A DNA stretch of 64,000 nucleotides from JARYGU01 sp033795365 (lineage in GTDB: Bacteria > Pseudomonadota > Alphaproteobacteria > Rhizobiales > Rhizobiaceae): assembly GCA_033795365.1 (NCBI GenBank), contig JARYGU010000006.1, forward strand, positions 62,001 through 126,000, written 5' to 3'. Numbering within the stretch: position 1 is the stretch's first letter; each line of letters begins with the position of its first letter. This document shows, one piece after another, positions 43,259 through 51,570 of this stretch. The notes under the pieces are model-generated. The model was not told the origin of the DNA and did no database searches. It worked only from the letters and a program-made list of their open reading frames with translations. Position numbers and translations under genes: made by a program.

Positions 43259-44391
43259 GCTGCGCTCTCGCTCTTCAGCGGCTCGGCATAGATATCGTAT
43301 CCGTAGACCCAGGACGGATCTTCCTGATGAAGCAGGAAGGTGTTGGCGTTGGAGACCGTCTGGACGCGTGTCGCGCGATCGCGGCGATTGGCCTCGTAGA
43401 GCTTAAAGGCGGTGCCGTAGTCGCCGACGCCGACTTCCTCCAGGCAGCGGGTGAGCATGGCTGCATCCTCGATCGCCATGGCGGCGCCCTGGGCCATGTG
43501 CGGCTTCATCGGATGGCAGGCATCGCCGAGCAGGACCAGTCGGCCCCGGCTCCAGAGTGGCAGCGGGTTGCGGTTGAAGAGGGGCCATTTGGCGACGTCG
43601 TCGGTGCTTTCGATAAGCGCCTGGATGACCGGATGGTAACCTTCGAATTCGGAGGCCATTTCCTCGCGGCTGCTGGGCACGAATGCGGAATCGAACTCCC
43701 AGGCGGGATGCGGCACGCCGGTGACGTAGTAGTATTCGTCCTTTCGGCCGGTGGTGTAATAGACCATCATGTGACGGTCCGGCCCCCACCACTTCACGCA
43801 GTCCTCGAACTCGAGATTGAACTTCTTCAGCTTGTCTGCACGGATCAGGGCCCGGTGACCGACCCAGCCGCTGTAGTTCGGCTTCTCGAATCCGAGCAGG
43901 GTCTCGCGCACCCGCGAATTGATACCGTCCGCGCCGATGACGATGTCGGCGCGGACGGAGGTATCATCCTCGAACTCGAGCATGACATCGGTTCCGTTGT
44001 CGTCCAGCCGGACGAGCTTCTTGTTGAAATGCAGCGTGCCGGGCTTGAGCTGGTCACACTGCAGTGCCTGGAGATCGCCGCGATGGACCGTGCAGTAGGT
44101 AGCGCCGTAACCCTCGAGCGGGATTCGCGAGAGATACTCGCCTGTCAATCCGTCGCGGCTGAACCAATGGCTCGGCGTACTGCTGATCGAGACGACCTTC
44201 TTGTCCACGCCGATGCGCTCGAAAATCTTCAGCACATTCGGCCCCATATGGATGCCGGCGCCAAGTCGCGCAAAGCTCGGCGCCTGCTCGTAGACCTCGA
44301 CATCGAAGCCGGCGTGCTGAAGCAGCGCGCCGGCAACCGCACCGCCGAGTCCGGCACCAATAATCACGATCTTCTGGTTTTTATTCGACAT
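43255..44391 (-). CDS. nicC: 6-hydroxynicotinate 3-monooxygenase
   Basis: 378 residues, a class A FAD monooxygenase that decarboxylates and hydroxylates 6-hydroxynicotinate to 2,5-dihydroxypyridine with NADH. The FAD motif IIGAGLGGAVAGALLQHAGF is at the N-terminus, DIVIGADGINSRVRE in the middle and LLGDACHPMKPHMAQGAAMAIEDA near the end. The start at 44391 has AGGGG six bases upstream. It opens the minus-strand nic operon and is divergent from nicA. Confidence 0.93.
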   Translation of the reverse strand: MSNKNQKIVIIGAGLGGAVAGALLQHAGFDVEVYEQAPSFARLGAGIHMGPNVLKIFERIGVDKKVVSISSTPSHWFSRDGLTGEYLSRIPLEGYGATYCTVHRGDLQALQCDQLKPGTLHFNKKLVRLDDNGTDVMLEFEDDTSVRADIVIGADGINSRVRETLLGFEKPNYSGWVGHRALIRADKLKKFNLEFEDCVKWWGPDRHMMVYYTTGRKDEYYYVTGVPHPAWEFDSAFVPSSREEMASEFEGYHPVIQALIESTDDVAKWPLFNRNPLPLWSRGRLVLLGDACHPMKPHMAQGAAMAIEDAAMLTRCLEEVGVGDYGTAFKLYEANRRDRATRVQTVSNANTFLLHQEDPSWVYGYDIYAEPLKSESAA

Positions 44392-44454
44392 GATTGACCC
44401 CTCGCAGCAGCGCGCCGGCTGCTGCCTCACTTAATTCAATATTGCGATCATAAT

Positions 44455-44464
44455 AAGCGTATAC
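44455..44464. promoter_or_regulatory. candidate NicR site facing nicC
   Basis: AAGCGTATAC, identical to half of the palindrome 130 bp away at 44585. It lies about 65 bp ahead of the nicC start. Confidence 0.45.
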
Positions 44465-44584
44465 ACTATAAAAAGCAAGTTTAAAAATTCGTCAAATCAC
44501 CTGCAAAATGGCTCAAATTTTGAGCAATCCGCTTAAATCCCGATTTAATTGTGTATTTTATCCCGCTTGCCACGTGCCAATATA

Positions 44585-44598
44585 AAGCGTATACGCTT
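44585..44598. promoter_or_regulatory. candidate NicR operator overlapping the nicA promoter
   Basis: AAGCGTATACGCTT is a perfect 14-bp dyad. It overlaps a possible -10 box TATACG (44590-44595), which stands 18 bp from TTGCCA (44566-44571). Together with the matching site at 44455 it suggests one repressor controlling both divergent nic operons. The leader to nicA is about 190 bases and shows no other gene. Confidence 0.5.
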
Positions 44599-44786
44599 AT
44601 TTATAAAAACGATTAAGGGGTTATCACTCGGCCTCGCGCCCGCGAGACAACACCGTGCTACGGTCGGGCGGCTGAGTTGGAAGTTCGATGTCAGTGGTGC
44701 ACCATGTGCCACGAATGGGAGTGGTCATGAGCATCAGTAAGCTGCACCAGATTGCGCCAGTGTCGTCGGGCACCTGGAGGTGAGCC

Positions 44787-45299
44787 GTGGTTACGGTTCC
44801 TGTCGAAATCAGTGTCAATGGCGAGGTATGCAGCGTCGAGGCTGACCCCAGGACGCCGCTGCTTTACATCCTGCGCAACGACCTCGCTTTGAATGGGCCG
44901 AAGTACGGATGTGGACTCGGCGAGTGCGGGGCCTGCGCGATACTCGTCGATGGCCGGGCGGTGCGCTCCTGCACCATTCCGGTGGCAGCGATCGGAAGGC
45001 GTCAGGTCGTCACCCTCGAAGGACTTGCGCGCGGGGAAGAATTGCATCCGGTCCAGCGCGCCTTCGTGGAGGAGGCGGCGGCCCAATGCGGCTACTGCCT
45101 GAACGGCATGATCATCGCCACGGCCGCGCTGGTTGCGCGAAAGGCTGATGCGGACGAAAGCGACATTCGCGAGGCCCTGCGTCACCACCTTTGCCGCTGC
45201 GGCACGCACGTGGAGATATTGGCAGCGGCGCGGCGGGCTGTCCACTATGCACGGGCCGAGCGCCCGGCGGCAGTGCGGGAGGCGGAGAAGCAAGCATGA
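44787..45299 (+). CDS. nicA: nicotinate hydroxylase small [2Fe-2S] subunit
   Basis: 170 residues, GTG start with GGAGG six bases upstream. NicA carries two [2Fe-2S] clusters and passes electrons from the molybdenum site of NicB. Ligands are C42, C47, C50 and C62 (plant ferredoxin type) and C101, C104, C136 and C138 (GYCLNG, CRCG). The stop overlaps the nicB ATG (ATGA). There is no FAD subunit gene, as expected because electrons leave through cytochrome domains on NicB. Confidence 0.94.
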   Translation: MVTVPVEISVNGEVCSVEADPRTPLLYILRNDLALNGPKYGCGLGECGACAILVDGRAVRSCTIPVAAIGRRQVVTLEGLARGEELHPVQRAFVEEAAAQCGYCLNGMIIATAALVARKADADESDIREALRHHLCRCGTHVEILAAARRAVHYARAERPAAVREAEKQA

Positions 45300-48200
45300 T
45301 CCGGGATGACGTGCAAAATCGCAGCGATATATCCGACCCGGCGGGTCTGCTGGCGGTCTATTCGCCGGGAGCGGATGGCCGCATCTATCTTTCCATTGAT
45401 GCAGCCGGCACGGCCAGGGCTTTCAACGGCCATGTCGACCTCGGCACCGGTATTCGCACCTCGCTGGCCCAGATCGTCGCTGAAGAGCTGGATATTCCAT
45501 TTTCACAAGTCCGGATGGTTCTCGGCGATACCCGCACCGGGCCGGACCAGGGTGCGACGATCGCAAGCGAAACCATTCAGGTCACCGCCATCCCGCTGCG
45601 ACAGGCGTGCGCGACCGCGCGAGCCTATATCCTCGGCAAGGCTTCCGCGCGTCTCGCCGTGCCGATTGAGAAACTTGTCATCGACGACGGTGTCGTCCAG
45701 GCAGCCGGATTCGAGAACTGGAATATCCTCATCGGCGACCTCATCGCCGGAGAGGATATCCGGCTCGAGATCGATCCGCAGGCCCCCACCAAACCGGTTT
45801 CGTCATATCGCTTGGTCGGCTCGTCGCTGCCGCGTGTGGACATTCCGGAAAAGGCGACCGGCAGATGGACATATGTCCACGATGTCCGCGTTCCGGGCAT
45901 GCTGCACGGTCGCGTCGTTCGTCCGCCTTATGCGGGTTTCGACCACGGCGATCACGTCGGCAACAGCCTCATCGCCGTCGACGAGGCATCCGTAGCGCAC
46001 ATTGAGGGACTTATCGCCGTCGTCGCGATCGGCGATTTCGTGGGCGTCGTCGCCCTGCGCGAGGAGAATGCGGCCGAAGCTGCAAGGTGCCTGAAGACCG
46101 TCTGGCGCCCCTCGCCGCACCAGCCGGACCTGAATTCGCCCGAAAATGCGCTTCGCGCCAACCCGGCAACGCCGCGCAAGCTGGCTGATAAGGGCAATGT
46201 CGATCTCGCACTTGCGGCAAGCGCCGATCCCATGGATCGCACCTATGTGTGGCCCTATCAGATGCACGCTTCGATCGGCCCCTCCTGTGCAGTGGCAGAT
46301 TATCGCGACGGTGCGCTGACCGTCTGGTCCGGCACGCAGAATCCGTTCCCGATGCGCCGCGATCTCGCGCTTCTTCTCGACATGCCGGAAGACCTGATCG
46401 TCGTGGAGAGGCTGGAGGCGGCGGGCTGCTACGGCCGCAATTGCGCCGACGACGTCACCGCCGATGCCGCCCTTCTGTCGCGGGCCGTCAAGGCACCGGT
46501 GCGCGTCCAGCTTACACGCGAACAGGAGCATGCCTGGGAGCCGAAGGGTGCCGCCCAGATCATGGACGTACGCGGCGGGCTCGATCTCGAAGGTGGTCCG
46601 GCGGCCTATGATTTCGAGACGCGCTACCCATCCAATCTCGCGCCTACTCTTTCTCTGATCCTCACGGGGAAGGTCCCGCCGGTGGCCGATGTCGTGCAGA
46701 TGGGCGACCGGACGGCGATCCCGCCTTATGCCTATGGCAACCTGCGGGTTACCGTTCACGACATGCCGCCGATCGCCCGCGCCTCATGGTTCCGCGGCGT
46801 CTCGGCAATGCCGAACACCTTTGCGCATGAATGCTACGTCGACGAGCTCGCAGCTGCGGCAGGCGTCGACCCGATCGAATATCGGTTGCGCTATCTGTAC
46901 GATCCGCGGGCCGTGGATCTGGTGCGCGCGGTAGCCGAACGGGCAAAGTGGGTCCCGCATACCAAGCATGGAACGCTGGGTGGCGAAGGCGACCTGCTTT
47001 ACGGGCGCGGCTTCGCCTATGCGGTCTATGTGCATGGCAAGTTCCCGGGCACCGCTGCTGCCTGGGCCGCCTGGGTAGCCGACGTCGCCGTCAACAAAAA
47101 GACCGGCGAGATCGCCGTGACCAAGGTCATTTGCGGCCAGGACTCCGGCCTGATGATCAACCCCGATGGCGTTCGTCACCAGATACATGGCAATATCATC
47201 CAGTCGACGAGCCGCGTGCTGAAGGAACAGGTCGAGTTTTCCTCGACCGCAGTAACCTCGAAGGAATGGGGCGCCTATCCCCTGATCACCTTCCCCGAGG
47301 TGCCGGATATCGACGTGTTGATGATTCCGCGCCAGGACGAACCGCCGCTTGGCGTGGGCGAGTCGGCCTCCGTGCCAAGCGCGGCGGCAATCGCCAATGC
47401 CGTTTACGATGCGACCGGGGTTCGCTTCCGCGAACTGCCATTCACGCCGGAGAAGATCCTCGCAGGTCTGAACGGCAATGTGCCGGAACAGCCACAACCG
47501 CAGCCGCGCAAACGGCGATGGTGGAACATCGGCCTGTCGGCGGCCGGCGCGGTTGCTGCCCTTTCCGGGCTGGTGACGATGGCGTCGCCGTGGCGGGCGG
47601 CGATTCCGACGATCGCGCGGCCTGGCAGTGACGTCTTCAGCGCAGCGACGATCGAACGCGGCCGTCTTGCCGCTGCGGCAGGCGCCTGCAACGTCTGCCA
47701 TGTCGGCGACGGCGGTACGCCCTTCGCCGGCGGCCGGCGTTTCGCGACGCCGTTCGGCGCGGTCTACGCCACCAACATCACGCCCGACGTCGAAAACGGT
47801 ATCGGCGGCTGGTCCTACACCGCCTTCGAGCGCGCCATGCGCGAAGGCGTCAGCCGCGATGGCCGCCACCTTTATCCCGCCCATCCCTACACCGCTTTCG
47901 CTGGAGCCGAGGACGCGGACCTGCAGGCGCTCTATGCCTACCTCATGACCCAGGCGCCGGTCGCAGTGCCCGCCCCGGAAACCAGTCTGAAATTTCCCTA
48001 CAGCTTCCGGCCCATGATGGCTGGATGGAACGCCATGTTCCACAAGGCGGAACCTTTCAAATATGACGAGACTCGCGATACGCAGTGGAACCGTGGTGCC
48101 TACCTCGTGGAAACGCTCGGCCACTGTTCCGCCTGCCATACCGACCGCAACGCGTTCGGCGCGGAAAAGGGCGGAACCGCGCACCTTTCCGGCGGATTCG

Positions 48201-48832
48201 CCGATGGCTGGGAAGCGCCGGCGCTGAACGCCTTCAGCAGGGGACCGGTCGGCTGGACAAAGGATGCCTTCTACGACTACCTGCGCAAGGGGCATTCGCC
48301 GCAGCACGGCAGCGCCGCCGGACCGATGGCGCATGTCGTGGAGGCCATGCAGCCGCTGCCGGACAGCGACATCCGCGCAATGGCAAGCTATCTCGCCAGC
48401 CTGAACGGAAATGCGGACCCGACCCGGGCTGCCGCAGAGCGCGAGGCGGCGATTGCAGCCACCGATGCGGCGAAGGTCGAGGCGGCAAAGATGGCGCCTC
48501 GCGGCGAACGCATTTTCAACGGCGCCTGCGCGTCCTGCCACGGCGACGACAAGATCCTGTCATCGCTGGCTTTGAACACCAACCTTCACGCGGATACCCC
48601 GGACAACTTGCTGCAGGCATTGATGAACGGCGTGGAGGCTCCCGCCATCCTCGCCGAAACGACAGGCAGAAAAGCTCCGGAAGTAATGTCGATGCCGGCT
48701 TTCCGCGACACGCTCGACGAGGCGCAACTGAAGGACCTGGCCGCGTATGTGCGGGCGCGGTTTGCGCCGGACAAGCCGGCGTGGAACAATCTCGGCGCGG
48801 TCATACGGCGCGTCAACGCGGCGTCGCATTGA
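45296..48832 (+). CDS. nicB: nicotinate hydroxylase large subunit, molybdopterin plus three cytochrome c domains
   Basis: 1178 residues. Residues 1 to about 735 are a xanthine-dehydrogenase-type molybdenum-cofactor domain. A membrane span follows (near residues 745-765, WWNIGLSAAGAVAALSGLVT) and then a periplasmic tail with three haem c sites: CNVCH (C798), CSACH (C944) and CASCH (C1078). It oxidises nicotinate to 6-hydroxynicotinate and delivers electrons to the respiratory chain, as in P. putida NicB. The ATG at 45296 overlaps the nicA stop. The nicB stop overlaps the next gene (TGATG). Confidence 0.93.
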   Translation: MIRDDVQNRSDISDPAGLLAVYSPGADGRIYLSIDAAGTARAFNGHVDLGTGIRTSLAQIVAEELDIPFSQVRMVLGDTRTGPDQGATIASETIQVTAIPLRQACATARAYILGKASARLAVPIEKLVIDDGVVQAAGFENWNILIGDLIAGEDIRLEIDPQAPTKPVSSYRLVGSSLPRVDIPEKATGRWTYVHDVRVPGMLHGRVVRPPYAGFDHGDHVGNSLIAVDEASVAHIEGLIAVVAIGDFVGVVALREENAAEAARCLKTVWRPSPHQPDLNSPENALRANPATPRKLADKGNVDLALAASADPMDRTYVWPYQMHASIGPSCAVADYRDGALTVWSGTQNPFPMRRDLALLLDMPEDLIVVERLEAAGCYGRNCADDVTADAALLSRAVKAPVRVQLTREQEHAWEPKGAAQIMDVRGGLDLEGGPAAYDFETRYPSNLAPTLSLILTGKVPPVADVVQMGDRTAIPPYAYGNLRVTVHDMPPIARASWFRGVSAMPNTFAHECYVDELAAAAGVDPIEYRLRYLYDPRAVDLVRAVAERAKWVPHTKHGTLGGEGDLLYGRGFAYAVYVHGKFPGTAAAWAAWVADVAVNKKTGEIAVTKVICGQDSGLMINPDGVRHQIHGNIIQSTSRVLKEQVEFSSTAVTSKEWGAYPLITFPEVPDIDVLMIPRQDEPPLGVGESASVPSAAAIANAVYDATGVRFRELPFTPEKILAGLNGNVPEQPQPQPRKRRWWNIGLSAAGAVAALSGLVTMASPWRAAIPTIARPGSDVFSAATIERGRLAAAAGACNVCHVGDGGTPFAGGRRFATPFGAVYATNITPDVENGIGGWSYTAFERAMREGVSRDGRHLYPAHPYTAFAGAEDADLQALYAYLMTQAPVAVPAPETSLKFPYSFRPMMAGWNAMFHKAEPFKYDETRDTQWNRGAYLVETLGHCSACHTDRNAFGAEKGGTAHLSGGFADGWEAPALNAFSRGPVGWTKDAFYDYLRKGHSPQHGSAAGPMAHVVEAMQPLPDSDIRAMASYLASLNGNADPTRAAAEREAAIAATDAAKVEAAKMAPRGERIFNGACASCHGDDKILSSLALNTNLHADTPDNLLQALMNGVEAPAILAETTGRKAPEVMSMPAFRDTLDEAQLKDLAAYVRARFAPDKPAWNNLGAVIRRVNAASH

Positions 48833-51570
48833 TGGGAAACCGGCAGCATCAGAACCTGCGTAAAGAGAGACCGGGCGAAGCCCTGTTCAGGCAGCCCACC
48901 CATGCTTTCCTGCCATCAGCTTACTGGTTCTGGCACTCCATACCGGACGAGACGACCTGCAGAGTACAGCTTGCGGACTTCAGGGAGCAGGGATTCGGTA
49001 CGATCCTGATCCAGGCCCGGCTTTCGCTGCCTTTAGCCGATTACATGTCTCCTGCCTTCGTCGCGGCCTACCGCGTCGCAATCGGCATCGCCGCCGAATT
49101 GGGGCTCAAGGCTGGTATATACGACGACTACAACTGGATCAGCGGCCATGCGGGCGGGCGTACCGTTGCGGGCCGCGAGCACCTGCGGGAACGCCACCTG
49201 TTCTGGTCCGCCGCTTCGCAGCGCGAAGGCGAGATCAGCGGCATCTGCCCTCCATTCGCGGACAAGATGGGGCCGGAAATCCTGGGCTGGCAATATGAGC
49301 GCGGCAGGGTCGAGTGGTGCGAATGGACGATCGAGGCGGCGATTGTCCATGAACCGGACGTGACCGGCAGCTTCGAGCAGTTGGTCGATGCCACCGCGAA
49401 GACACGTATCGCCTCCAGCGATGCTACCGGCTGCCGATTCTCCTACGATGGGGAGCTCGCGTCCGGCCAATTGCTTACGGTTTTCATCAGCGCCCGCTCC
49501 GCGACGTCACGATTGATCAACTACCTCTTGCCGGAGGCGGCCGAACGGTTCATCGAGGTGGGGCTGGACCCGCTAATGGAGCCGTTGAGGGAAATGGTGC
49601 CCGACACGCTGGGCTTCGTCTTTTACGATCAGCCGGCTCCGGGCTTCTATCGCTGGAAGCAGATTTGCGGCAATCTCGGAAACAGCCTGCTGTTTTCGCA
49701 CGCTCTGCCTGCCGCAGTGGAAGAGGAAACCAAGCTCAGCTTTCAGGCAGCCTTGATGACGCTCGTTCATGATTTTGGAGCGTCGGCGCTGCCGACACGC
49801 GCGCAGTTCTTCTCCGTCTATTCGAGAATGATGAACGAGGCCTTCTTCGGCACCCTGCGCGATTGGGCGGAACGCACGGGCATCATCCTCACCGGCCACG
49901 AGATTCTGCCGCATGTCGGCGCCTGGGCACTCAATGGCGGGTTTACCGGTATTGATCCGCGCATCGCGCCAGCCGTCGACTTCTTCGGCATCGACGCCTA
50001 TCGCCATGAGACGGCGGTGGACTCCAACAATTTCTCCGCGCAACTGGCGCCGAAGCTCGGCGATTCCGTTGCCCGATCCAATGGCCGCAGCCGCTGCACC
50101 GTCGAGACCTATGCCAGCGCTCTGCGGACGCCCGTACGGGCCGCGGGCCAATGGGAGCTGACGCTCGAGACCATGCGCACCCAGGTCATCCGCCTGCATT
50201 GCCTCGGCATGCGGCAGCATCTCTGGCATGGACTCTACCAGACGGATGGACGCGACAACGATCCGACACCCTTCACGAACCCGCGCTTCGATTTCGGCCC
50301 CGGCATCAATTTCGAGCCCTGGTGGTCTTATCATGGGCTCTTCGCGGCGGAGTCGGCACGCCTTTCGGCCTTCATGGAGCCGGCGAAGCCGCATGCGCCG
50401 GTCGCCATCCTTTATCCGCTCCATACCGCCTGGGCCGAAGGGCCGCGACATGACCATGCCGACCATGTCGGCGCCTGGTGCGCGCACCTCCTGGCGCTTC
50501 GATGCGATTTCATGCTGGTCAGCGAAAGCGATCTCGCCGAGGGTGACATTTGTAATGGCCGCATCAAGGCATCCGGCCTTGCCTTCGACGCCATCGTCCT
50601 GCCCTCGGTGACGGTGCTGCAGTCCGGTGCGGTGTTGCAAAATCTCGCGCACTTTCATCAGCGATGCGGACGCGTCTGGTCCTCCGGCAACAGGCCGCAT
50701 GTCGTGTGTGACGGCTCTTCCGACCATGGCACCAGGCTGTCGACCACGCATCTCGTTGACCTTCCTTCAATGGACGAGGTGGCAAAGCTGCTTGCCGGAC
50801 TGCCCGAAATCGGGCCGACGATCAGCTCGCTTTCCGGACCGAAGCCATGGCAATGGGTCGGCGCCGAGCCGGAGGGCGGCTGGCGTGTCGTGTTGTTCAA
50901 CGACGGCGAGGAGCCTAGCCACAGCCGCATTTCGCTCGCCGGTGCGATGTCGTGCGAAGCGTGGTCACCAGCGGATGGGCGCATTGAAGATCTGCCGGAT
51001 TGTACCACGCTGTCGGTCTCGCTCGAGGCGCAGGAGCTGCGCTGCCTGCGCATTCTGCCGACGTCCGGCCATAGTGACGGCGGCCTGGTGCTGTCATCGG
51101 TGCCGGCATTGGATGAGCGCGATGCAAAGATCCTCGACAGCGAATGGCACTTCGCGGCGGATGAGACCACGTCGCCCGCTTCACTATCCGTTGAGGCAGG
51201 CTGGGAGACGCAGGGCTTTGCAGCTTTTTCGGGTACAGGTATCTACCGCCGCGATATCGTGATCGAAACCGAAGGCGATTGGGTGCTCGATATGCCGCAG
51301 GTTCACACAGCTGCCGCTGTCCGGATCGATGGACGCTCATGCGGGCGCCGCGCGTGGCGGCCCTATCGATTTGCCCTTGGCCATCTCGGCGCAGGCGAGC
51401 ACCGCCTCGAAATCGCAGTGTCCAATACAGCGGCCAACCGATACTACGACAACACACCCTATCGGAGCGGGACACCGGACCGGAGCGGGCTAACCGCCCC
51501 TCCCCGTCTCGTCCTTCTGAAATCAGGAAAGCTGAGCGATCATGCTGCAACATGCAACCATCCCGATTAA
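48832..51570 (+). CDS. cytosolic glycoside hydrolase, GH106-like (alpha-L-rhamnosidase type)
   Basis: 912 residues, no signal peptide. The opening (SAYWFWHSIPDETTCRVQLADFREQGFGTILIQAR) and the C-terminal jelly-roll sugar-binding domain (GDWVLDMPQVHTAAAVRIDGR, RPYRFALGHLGAGEHRLEIAVSN) are typical of GH106-like enzymes, many of which cleave L-rhamnosides. Its ATG overlaps the nicB stop by one base, so translation should be coupled to nicotinate hydroxylase. The true sugar and aglycone are unknown. It may act on an imported glycoside because no export signal is present. Confidence 0.75.
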   Translation: MGNRQHQNLRKERPGEALFRQPTHAFLPSAYWFWHSIPDETTCRVQLADFREQGFGTILIQARLSLPLADYMSPAFVAAYRVAIGIAAELGLKAGIYDDYNWISGHAGGRTVAGREHLRERHLFWSAASQREGEISGICPPFADKMGPEILGWQYERGRVEWCEWTIEAAIVHEPDVTGSFEQLVDATAKTRIASSDATGCRFSYDGELASGQLLTVFISARSATSRLINYLLPEAAERFIEVGLDPLMEPLREMVPDTLGFVFYDQPAPGFYRWKQICGNLGNSLLFSHALPAAVEEETKLSFQAALMTLVHDFGASALPTRAQFFSVYSRMMNEAFFGTLRDWAERTGIILTGHEILPHVGAWALNGGFTGIDPRIAPAVDFFGIDAYRHETAVDSNNFSAQLAPKLGDSVARSNGRSRCTVETYASALRTPVRAAGQWELTLETMRTQVIRLHCLGMRQHLWHGLYQTDGRDNDPTPFTNPRFDFGPGINFEPWWSYHGLFAAESARLSAFMEPAKPHAPVAILYPLHTAWAEGPRHDHADHVGAWCAHLLALRCDFMLVSESDLAEGDICNGRIKASGLAFDAIVLPSVTVLQSGAVLQNLAHFHQRCGRVWSSGNRPHVVCDGSSDHGTRLSTTHLVDLPSMDEVAKLLAGLPEIGPTISSLSGPKPWQWVGAEPEGGWRVVLFNDGEEPSHSRISLAGAMSCEAWSPADGRIEDLPDCTTLSVSLEAQELRCLRILPTSGHSDGGLVLSSVPALDERDAKILDSEWHFAADETTSPASLSVEAGWETQGFAAFSGTGIYRRDIVIETEGDWVLDMPQVHTAAAVRIDGRSCGRRAWRPYRFALGHLGAGEHRLEIAVSNTAANRYYDNTPYRSGTPDRSGLTAPPRLVLLKSGKLSDHAATCNHPD

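Noticed and set aside
45191..45295. Longer nicB starting at 45191
   Set aside because: The extra 35 residues lie inside nicA in another frame and are Gly/Arg/Ala-rich; the ATG at 45296 overlapping the nicA stop (ATGA) is the natural start.
48085..48831. Longer GH106-like protein starting at 48085
   Set aside because: The first 249 codons are an out-of-frame reading of the NicB cytochrome domains; the enzyme-like sequence begins at the ATG at 48832.
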